This document shows positions 58,675-64,000 of a stretch of DNA of 64,000 nucleotides, one piece after another. The DNA comes from Clostridia bacterium. GTDB lineage: Bacteria; Bacillota; Clostridia; Oscillospirales; CAG-272. Every line of letters starts with the position of its first letter. Positions within the stretch are counted from its first letter, which is position 1. A program made the translations under genes and the position numbers. Under the pieces are notes generated by a model that was not told the origin of the DNA, searched no databases, and saw nothing but the letters and a program-made list of their open reading frames with translations. The stretch spans positions 78,549 through 142,548 of the forward strand of contig JAFSYU010000033.1 in NCBI GenBank assembly GCA_017443595.1, written 5' to 3'.

Positions 58675-58695
58675 AATAAAAAAAGGAGTAGAATA

Positions 58696-58950
58696 ATGCC
58701 TGTATTATCGAGGTTTTACGGAATAATAATAAGAATGTATTTTCAGCAGGCGGAGCATAATCCGCCGCATATCCACGCTTTATACGGAGATGACGTTGCC
58801 GCAATAGATATTCAAACCGGAAAAATACTTGAAGGTCATCTGCCGCCAAAAGCATTGGCGATGGTTTTGGAGTGGATCTCAATTCATAAGAAGGAGCTTA
58901 TGCACATCTGGAATACGCAGGAATTCAAGTCTCTTGCGCCGCTTGAATAA
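58696..58950 (+). CDS. DUF4160 family protein (possible toxin-antitoxin-like pair)
   Basis: An 84-aa protein of the DUF4160 type: PVLSRFYGIIIRMYF followed by HNPPHIHALYGDDVAAIDI and a short helix region with EWISIHKKELMHIWN. Often found just before DUF2442, as here (12 bases apart). The biochemical role is unknown; the pair has been discussed as toxin-antitoxin-like. The tight operon and palindromic operator fit that model but do not prove it. Confidence 0.85.
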   Translation: MPVLSRFYGIIIRMYFQQAEHNPPHIHALYGDDVAAIDIQTGKILEGHLPPKALAMVLEWISIHKKELMHIWNTQEFKSLAPLE

Positions 58951-58962
58951 GGAGGTCACGTA

Positions 58963-59412
58963 ATGTTTCATAAAGTTAAATCCGTAAACGCACTGCCGGA
59001 TTACCGTTTGAGCGTGCAGTTTGCAGAAGGCGTAACAAAAATATACGACGTAAAACCGCTTATCGAAAAATGGCGGTATTTCAAACCGTTTATCACAACG
59101 CCGGAACTGTTCTGCGGCGTTTATGTAGACGCAGGCGGCTACGGTGTTATATGGAATGATGAAATCGATATATCTTGTGATGAGCTGTTTGCAAACGGAA
59201 TTACGGTTAAAACGCCTTTTGACGGTCTTATGGCTTTTGCGGACGCAACTCAGTTATGGGGGCTGAATGAAAGCACGCTGAGAAAAGCGATATCATACGG
59301 CAAGCTTGTAAACGGCGTAGACGTTTGTAAATACGGCAAGCAATGGGTCGTTTCGACCGAGGCGATGAAGCGCGAATACGGACAACCGAAGTCCGGCGAT
59401 ATTTCTGAATAA
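58963..59412 (+). CDS. DUF2442 protein with C-terminal helix-turn-helix-like region
   Basis: A 149-aa protein. Residues 1-75 form DUF2442 (KVKSVNALPDYRLSVQFAEG, IWNDEIDISCDELFA). Residues 85-140 look like a MerR/excisionase-like helix-turn-helix (ATQLWGLNESTLRKAISYGK and KQWVVSTEAMKREYG). The DNA-binding part would let this protein repress the promoter at 58646. This is an inferred role. Confidence 0.82.
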   Translation: MFHKVKSVNALPDYRLSVQFAEGVTKIYDVKPLIEKWRYFKPFITTPELFCGVYVDAGGYGVIWNDEIDISCDELFANGITVKTPFDGLMAFADATQLWGLNESTLRKAISYGKLVNGVDVCKYGKQWVVSTEAMKREYGQPKSGDISE

Positions 59413-59418
59413 TATATC

Positions 59419-59449
59419 AAAAAAGGACGCGATAAACGCGTCCTTTTTT
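59419..59449. terminator. Bidirectional terminator
   Basis: AAAAAAGGACGCG and CGCGTCCTTTTTT pair across ATAAA between convergent genes. Confidence 0.88.
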
Positions 59450-59461
59450 ACTAAAAATATC

Positions 59462-60004
59462 TTACTCGCTTTTTTCAAAACGTACGGTATTCAAAAATCC
59501 GCTCTCAAGCGACGACATATCATATTCGGATATAAAGTTTACGGTATAAGTCGTTCCGTCGAAGTTATATGCGTAAACGTGCGCGGGAACGGTCTTGTCC
59601 GTATATTCAATATTTGTTTCCAGATATTTGTAAGCAAGTCCGTTTACGGTTTTATCAGTCATAACGGCGGCGGAATCTCCCATTGCCTCTTCTATCGACT
59701 TGCCTTCAAAATACAGTATGTTTATTTTATACGTAACGTCGCCGTCCTGTCTGTAAGCGAGCTGACATAACGATCCCGCCGTATCAGTATAGAAATCCAG
59801 CAGATTTGCTTTAAAGAACATATCCTTGTGATGCGTGTCGTAATCAAGGCTTATCGTGTCGCCGTTCAGCTGCACTTCGCTTCCTTTGTCGTCGGAGACC
59901 TTTTTTGTTTCGGTGCCGTCATTTCTGCCGATCCCGGCACCGCCGCACGCGGCAAACGTTATCAGCATAAGAGCCGCTAAAAATAACGCGATTATTTTTT
60001 TCAT
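59462..60004 (-). CDS. Small lipoprotein of unknown function
   Basis: A 180-aa lipoprotein with lipobox FAAC (Cys20). The mature part is acidic and beta-rich, with QLAYRQDGDVTYKINILYFEG and YAYNFDGTTYTVNFISEYD. No known family recognised. Last of three lipoprotein genes; it starts 4 bases after the DUF6273-like gene, so they are made together. Confidence 0.8.
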   Translation of the reverse strand: MKKIIALFLAALMLITFAACGGAGIGRNDGTETKKVSDDKGSEVQLNGDTISLDYDTHHKDMFFKANLLDFYTDTAGSLCQLAYRQDGDVTYKINILYFEGKSIEEAMGDSAAVMTDKTVNGLAYKYLETNIEYTDKTVPAHVYAYNFDGTTYTVNFISEYDMSSLESGFLNTVRFEKSE

Positions 60005-60008
60005 TTAT

Positions 60009-61439
60009 TTACCCCTTTTTAATAATTCTTGCCATGAGTCTGATACCGTAATTCTCAGTCGGTCTTGATGAACTGACCGAGCCTCCGCTTACGTACGCTA
60101 TGTACGGAGCAAACGATCTCTGCGAACGGAGCCAGTATTTATGTCCTATACTGTTTTTGAATAGCTCCGGATAATTATCAACGTCCGATGCGTCCGGTAC
60201 AAACAGCAGATCGTCGGTTTCGGCGCCGCCGTTCCTGTCGTCCTCACCTGAAGATACGATGTGAGTCAGAACCAGTTTGGCTTTTTCCTGCGGCGAAAAC
60301 GTCATATCAAGAAATGCCGTGCTGTTTATATATTTTCTTAAATAAGATTCAGCCCAGCTCGTATCCTCCGCATCCCTGTTGTCGTCAAATACGGAATAAC
60401 CGCTTCCCGCGATCGTGTCGGATAAGATATAGAAGCTTGCATCATCTTCATTGTACACGGTCCACGTAAGAGAATTGAATCCGTCCACGCTGTAAAGATT
60501 ATCGTCGTACACGCCGAACTGAAGTTTATCTCCGATCTTCAGAGCCGCTATCTTGGCGTCAAGCTCCGCATCCGCCTTAGGCTGGATCTCACCCTTTGCG
60601 TAGCCGTTCATGTCTTTTTCGTTATAGACAATCCACATTGCGGGGCGCACGCCGGCGTATTCATAAACTTTTTCATCATCGTTGTATTTGTGTGTGGTAC
60701 GCGCCGTTACGTAAGCGGCGTATTTGTTTGAATCTGTTCCCATGTCGCGCAGCCACCAGGGCATAGCTTTTTCCACGCCCGAAACACCCGATATACTGCT
60801 TGTTGCGTACGGATTTTCATTGTCGACGCGTTGTGTAGGTATTCCGTAAATAATAGTCCCGATGCCGCTTACGTATCTTGCGGATTCATCCTTTGATAAC
60901 GCGAATACTTTATCTTCCGTCTCGTACGTAAGCTCGTTATAGCTTTCATCCTTATACATAGTCGTTATCTTTGAAGTAAGGATCATCGCTTTTTCGGTAT
61001 CCGTAAAAGCGATATTGTAAAAATCTCCGTTGAGGAAAGAACGCAGGTCGGAATCTTTATACAAAGCTCTCGGATACTTATTCTCATCCGTACCGTTCTT
61101 GAAGCACATATATTCAAGTATTTTTTCGGATAAAACAAGCATTTTGCCTACGTCCTGACGCAGAACAATCCACGTTATGGGCTCGCCGCCGCTGCTTTCG
61201 TCCTGGTTCCAGGTGCCGAAAGTAAATTTGTCGGTCGCTTTAAGATTTTCAAATTCTGCCGAAAGCTGCGGATCTGTCTGTGATGAGCTGTCTTTCGTCT
61301 GCTCGTCCGCTGACTCGCCGTCGGTCTTCGACGCAGTCCCGGCAGGTTCTGTATCAGATCCGCCGGACTTACCCGTGCAGCCTGCGAATATCGCTGCTGC
61401 AAAGACGGCTGCAAGCAATAAGCATAGTATTTTTTTCAT
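60009..61439 (-). CDS. Lipoprotein with two DUF6273-like domains
   Basis: A 476-aa lipoprotein (lipobox FAGC, Cys21) with a Ser/Thr/Asp linker to about 60. Two related halves follow, about 70-270 and 295-475, each with a strand pair near ITWIVL / LTWTVY and WWLRDMG / YWLRSQR near the end. These resemble DUF6273 domains, whose function is unknown. The final RLMARIIKKG is typical of the group. Between a leucine-rich-repeat lipoprotein and a short lipoprotein. Confidence 0.75.
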   Translation of the reverse strand: MKKILCLLLAAVFAAAIFAGCTGKSGGSDTEPAGTASKTDGESADEQTKDSSSQTDPQLSAEFENLKATDKFTFGTWNQDESSGGEPITWIVLRQDVGKMLVLSEKILEYMCFKNGTDENKYPRALYKDSDLRSFLNGDFYNIAFTDTEKAMILTSKITTMYKDESYNELTYETEDKVFALSKDESARYVSGIGTIIYGIPTQRVDNENPYATSSISGVSGVEKAMPWWLRDMGTDSNKYAAYVTARTTHKYNDDEKVYEYAGVRPAMWIVYNEKDMNGYAKGEIQPKADAELDAKIAALKIGDKLQFGVYDDNLYSVDGFNSLTWTVYNEDDASFYILSDTIAGSGYSVFDDNRDAEDTSWAESYLRKYINSTAFLDMTFSPQEKAKLVLTHIVSSGEDDRNGGAETDDLLFVPDASDVDNYPELFKNSIGHKYWLRSQRSFAPYIAYVSGGSVSSSRPTENYGIRLMARIIKKG

Positions 61440-61479
61440 TTGTCCGCCTCCTGTATAGCTGTTGTGCTGTTTCGTATAC

Positions 61480-62457
61480 TTATTTGTAATCGTAAATGAT
61501 CTCTGCGCTGTTAAGCGGGTCGTTTGAGTTTTTGATCTCTATACTTTTCCACTGTTCCTCGCTGCCGGCGTAATACACCTTGACGATCCCGGAACGCAGA
61601 AACGCGCACGCGTCAATGACCGTAAGCGACGCGGGCAGATAAACCTCTGTCAGAGCCGTGGTATCCGCAAACGCCCATGAACCTATTTTGGTAAGCCCCT
61701 CGCTGAATATCAGCGTTTTCAAAGAAGCCTGCGGGCATATATTGCTTCCAAGCTCATAAGGTATGGCGCCGGGAGATTTGAACGTGATCGATGATAAAGA
61801 TTCACAGTCTGAAAAAACGTTGTTGTCGAGCGTCGTGTCGCCGAGTATGACAACTTCTTCAAGCGCGGAACAGAATCTGAAGGCGTAGCTTGCGATACGT
61901 TCAATACTTGCGGGTAAAGTTATGCTTTTAAGGGCCGCACAGCCGTAAAAAGCGGAAGTCGATATGTATCTTAAACCTTCGGAAAGCGTTACGGATGAAA
62001 GATCTTTGCAATCCACAAACGCGTCTTCATCTATTTTTGTAACGGTCCAGGGGATAACGATGCTCGTTATATCGGATTCACGGAAAGCGTCCTCATCTAT
62101 AACGGTCACGGGTTTGCCGTTTATATGCGACGGTATTATTATATCCTTGCCGTCACATTCACCTTTGCCGGTTATCATAACGTAATCGATTTTTTCGGAT
62201 ATTTCAAGGTTTTCGTTGCCTTTTACTTCTTCAGGTTCGGTCGCCGCTTCCGTATCGGTCGGCGCATCCGCTTCGGTTACGTCCTGTGTATTTGCATTCG
62301 TTTCAGCGTTTGACGGCTGAGTATCATCCGTTTTTTCCGTCTCCGTCTGCGGCTTATCCGTTGACGCGGCCGTGCCTGTATCATTTCCGCCGCCGCACGC
62401 GAACAGAGAAACGGCAAGAAGCAGAGAAAGGGTCAAAACTAACAGTTTTTTTATCAT
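61480..62457 (-). CDS. BspA-type leucine-rich-repeat lipoprotein
   Basis: A 325-aa lipoprotein with lipobox LFAC (Cys21), then a Thr/Asp-rich linker to about 80. Residues 90-320 are seven to eight LRR_5/BspA repeats of about 23 residues (for example DAFVDCKDLSSVTLSEGL, SAFYGCAALKSITLPASI, WAFADTTALTEVYLPASL). Such repeats usually bind proteins or host surfaces. It leads a three-gene lipoprotein operon under the promoter at 62493-62522. Confidence 0.88.
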   Translation of the reverse strand: MIKKLLVLTLSLLLAVSLFACGGGNDTGTAASTDKPQTETEKTDDTQPSNAETNANTQDVTEADAPTDTEAATEPEEVKGNENLEISEKIDYVMITGKGECDGKDIIIPSHINGKPVTVIDEDAFRESDITSIVIPWTVTKIDEDAFVDCKDLSSVTLSEGLRYISTSAFYGCAALKSITLPASIERIASYAFRFCSALEEVVILGDTTLDNNVFSDCESLSSITFKSPGAIPYELGSNICPQASLKTLIFSEGLTKIGSWAFADTTALTEVYLPASLTVIDACAFLRSGIVKVYYAGSEEQWKSIEIKNSNDPLNSAEIIYDYK

Positions 62458-62492
62458 GGTGTGCTTTCCTTTCCAAGATTTTCTATATTTTG

Positions 62493-62522
62493 ATTATAAT
62501 ATTAGTGTATAATAGAATTCAA
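62493..62522 (-). promoter_or_regulatory. Promoter of the three-lipoprotein operon
   Basis: On the minus strand TTGAAT, 18 bases and TATAAT, about 36 bases before the start codon. Confidence 0.65.
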
Positions 62523-62577
62523 TAGTATATTTTAATAATTAACAAATATTTAACATTAATTGTAACTATTTTGAGGC

Positions 62578-62607
62578 AAAAAAAGAACGCGCCGAGGCGC
62601 GTTCTTA
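62578..62607 (-). terminator. Terminator of gap
   Basis: On the minus strand AAGAACGCGCC / GGCGCGTTCTT forms a tight hairpin followed by TTTTTTT, about 12 bases past the stop. Confidence 0.85.
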
Positions 62608-62618
62608 TATTGAGTAGA

Positions 62619-63689
62619 TTATTTGAGTTCTGCGAAATATTTGATCGTTCTGACCATCTGGCTGGTGTAGGAGTTTTCGTTGTCATACCAGGAAACTACC
62701 TGTACCTGATAGGTGTTATCGTCTATCTTGGTGACCATCGTCTGGTTAGCGTCAAACAGTGAACCGTAGGTCATACCGATAACGTCGCTTGAAACGAGCT
62801 TTTCGGTGGTGTAACCGAAGGATTCGGAAGACTGAGCCTTCATAGCTTCGTTGATGGCTTCCTTGGTAACGTCCTTGCCCTTAACGACCGCTACGAGGAT
62901 CGTGGTGGAACCGGTAACAACAGGAACTCTCTGAGCGGAGCCGATGAGTTTGCCGTTTAATTCGGGGATTACGAGACCGATAGCTTTTGCAGCGCCGGTG
63001 GAGTTCGGAACGATGTTGGCAGCGCCTGCGCGGGCTCTCTGCAGATCGCCTTTTCTGTGCGGGCCGTCAAGTATCATCTGGTCGCCGGTGTAGGCGTGAA
63101 CGGTAGTCATTATACCGGATACTATCGGGAACGCATCGTTTAACGCCTTAGCCATAGGAGCTAAGCAGTTTGTGGTGCAGGAAGCGGCGGAGATTATTGT
63201 ATCTTCGGGCTTTAATACGTTGTTGTTAACGTTGTAAACTATTGTGGGCAGATCGTTGCCGGCGGGAGCGGAGATAACGACCTTCTTAGCGCCTGCGTCG
63301 ATGTGTGCCTGAGCTTTTGCTTTGCTGGTGTAGAAACCGGTGCATTCAAGAACAACGTCTACTCTGAGCTTCTTCCAGGGGAGGTTTGCAGCCTTGGGCT
63401 CTGCGTAAATAGTGATCTCTTTGCCGTCGACCGTGATGGAACCGGGTTTTACAACGGTCTTGCCGTCTTCTGCGTATTCGGGTTCTTTGGACGATACGGT
63501 GTGCTTGTTTTCGCCTATAACGCCGCAGTAACCTTTCTGAGCGGTGTCATACTTAAGAAGCTGTGCGAGCATTGCCGGGCTTGTCAAGTCGTTGATAGCG
63601 ACTACCGTGTAACCCTTAGCACCGAACATCTGACGGAACGCAAGGCGTCCGATCCTGCCGAAACCGTTAATTGCAACTCTTACTGACAT
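62619..63689 (-). CDS. gap: Glyceraldehyde-3-phosphate dehydrogenase
   Basis: A 356-aa glycolytic NAD-dependent dehydrogenase. The NAD-binding motif is [14 protein letters not shown], the catalytic cysteine is in [12 protein letters not shown] and the substrate loop in [18 protein letters not shown]. The closing region includes [15 protein letters not shown]. The start at 63689 ([11 protein letters not shown]) with a GGAGGAATC site is preferred over an in-frame start at 63704. It is transcribed alone from its own promoter and has a terminator. Confidence 0.98.
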   Translation of the reverse strand: MSVRVAINGFGRIGRLAFRQMFGAKGYTVVAINDLTSPAMLAQLLKYDTAQKGYCGVIGENKHTVSSKEPEYAEDGKTVVKPGSITVDGKEITIYAEPKAANLPWKKLRVDVVLECTGFYTSKAKAQAHIDAGAKKVVISAPAGNDLPTIVYNVNNNVLKPEDTIISAASCTTNCLAPMAKALNDAFPIVSGIMTTVHAYTGDQMILDGPHRKGDLQRARAGAANIVPNSTGAAKAIGLVIPELNGKLIGSAQRVPVVTGSTTILVAVVKGKDVTKEAINEAMKAQSSESFGYTTEKLVSSDVIGMTYGSLFDANQTMVTKIDDNTYQVQVVSWYDNENSYTSQMVRTIKYFAELK

Positions 63690-63732
63690 TTTAGATTCCT
63701 CCAAATATTTAATTTTTTAAGTTTTTCAAGAT

Positions 63733-63761
63733 ATTATATATCTTATATACAGTTTATTCAA
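63733..63761 (-). promoter_or_regulatory. Promoter of gap
   Basis: On the minus strand TTGAAT, 17 bases and TATAAT, about 44 bases before the start codon. Confidence 0.75.
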
Positions 63762-64000
63762 TATAAAATTTGTTAAGTAAATTCAAATTTTTGGGGCAGA
63801 GGTATCCTGACGCCCGGCATATCTCGGCATAAGTCGGCACATCTCAGCAAATTGCTGATAGTTGAGAAATTGGAACTTGACATAAGTCGGCATAACTTTT
63901 CTAAATCTGTCGTAGGTTTATGGGATTACAATATAACTGTTTCCGACACTGTCACAGCCGCGGGTGGATATTTATAAAAAAGCAACGGCAGATTGTTTTC
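63762..64000. other. Non-coding end of window
   Basis: No convincing gene is seen between the gap promoter and the window edge. It holds the phased 10-bp repeat (63815-63854) and the second CATAAGTCGGCAT copy (63880-63892). The sequence near 63895-64000 has no frame of useful length; it could be a mobile-element end. Confidence 0.5.
63815..63854. repeat. Four 10-bp-phased repeats upstream of the gap promoter
   Basis: CGGCATATCT, CGGCATAAGT, CGGCACATCT and CAGCAAATTG follow each other at exactly 10-base spacing, ending about 54 bases upstream of the gap -35 box. CATAAGTCGGCAT recurs at 63880. Confidence 0.7.

Noticed and set aside
63762..64000. Insertion sequence end
   Set aside because: Suggestive direct repeats only; no terminal inverted repeat or transposase fragment can be shown within the window.

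Overview
The window looks like chromosomal DNA of an anaerobic, gut-type Bacillota of class Clostridia. Lipoproteins with Thr/Asp/Glu-rich linkers are frequent, and there is a DUF4317 gene, a SpoIID-type gene, CIRCE heat-shock operators, an Rrf2-isc sulfur locus, and polysaccharide enzymes of families GH2, GH78 and GH106. Base composition is near-neutral, with a strong preference for AUA isoleucine codons. The species cannot be named from the sequence.

Layout. 1-5457 (+): end of uvrA, translationally coupled to a small HIRAN-domain gene, then DUF4317 and an RlmI-type rRNA methyltransferase. 5525-19638 (-): a secretion and glycan block made of an SGNH/sialate-esterase-like lipoprotein, three giant paralogous lipoproteins of a family I do not recognise (1016, 1044 and 1019 aa), and a GH2 beta-galactosidase. 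19864-20976 (+): a HAD nucleotidase fused to a guanylate kinase domain. 21069-23299: tRNA-Arg(UCU), a 77-aa sortase-type mini surface protein, an XRE regulator and tRNA-His(GUG), set among dense arrays of short hairpins. 23387-25966 (-): clpB under a CIRCE operator.

26279-32968 (-): two ECF sigma / membrane anti-sigma-like pairs flanking a DinJ/RelB-YafQ/RelE toxin-antitoxin pair. The extracellular parts of both membrane proteins share a tandem domain repeat (5 and 2 copies). 33152-37877 (-): an orphan solute-binding lipoprotein and a GH106-like hydrolase. 38092-44860 (+): topoisomerase IV-type subunits parE/parC, a small exported protein and a SpoIID/LytB protein. 44886-47266 (-): a GH78 rhamnosidase broken by a frameshift.

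47339-52003: a divergent sulfur locus, cysK-metY on one side and Rrf2-iscS-iscU on the other. Both promoters carry the same ACCTAT-N7-GTAGG box, and metY is preceded by a 23-codon leader peptide that ends in a Cys-rich stretch. 52048-58591: NUDIX, ADP-ribosylglycohydrolase, Hsp20 with a degenerate CIRCE, a ZIP transporter, and a cytosolic 5'-nucleotidase/nucleoside hydrolase pair. 58696-59412 (+): a DUF4160/DUF2442 pair under a palindromic operator. 59462-62457 (-): three lipoproteins (one unknown, one DUF6273-like, one BspA-type leucine-rich repeat). 62619-63689 (-): gap (GAPDH), with a 10-bp-phased repeat upstream of its promoter.

The best leads for something undescribed are the triplicated giant lipoproteins, the Cys-rich leader with its shared Rrf2 box, the anti-sigma repeat domain, the TTCAT-linked hairpin arrays, the 77-aa sortase substrate and the nucleotidase-guanylate kinase fusion.
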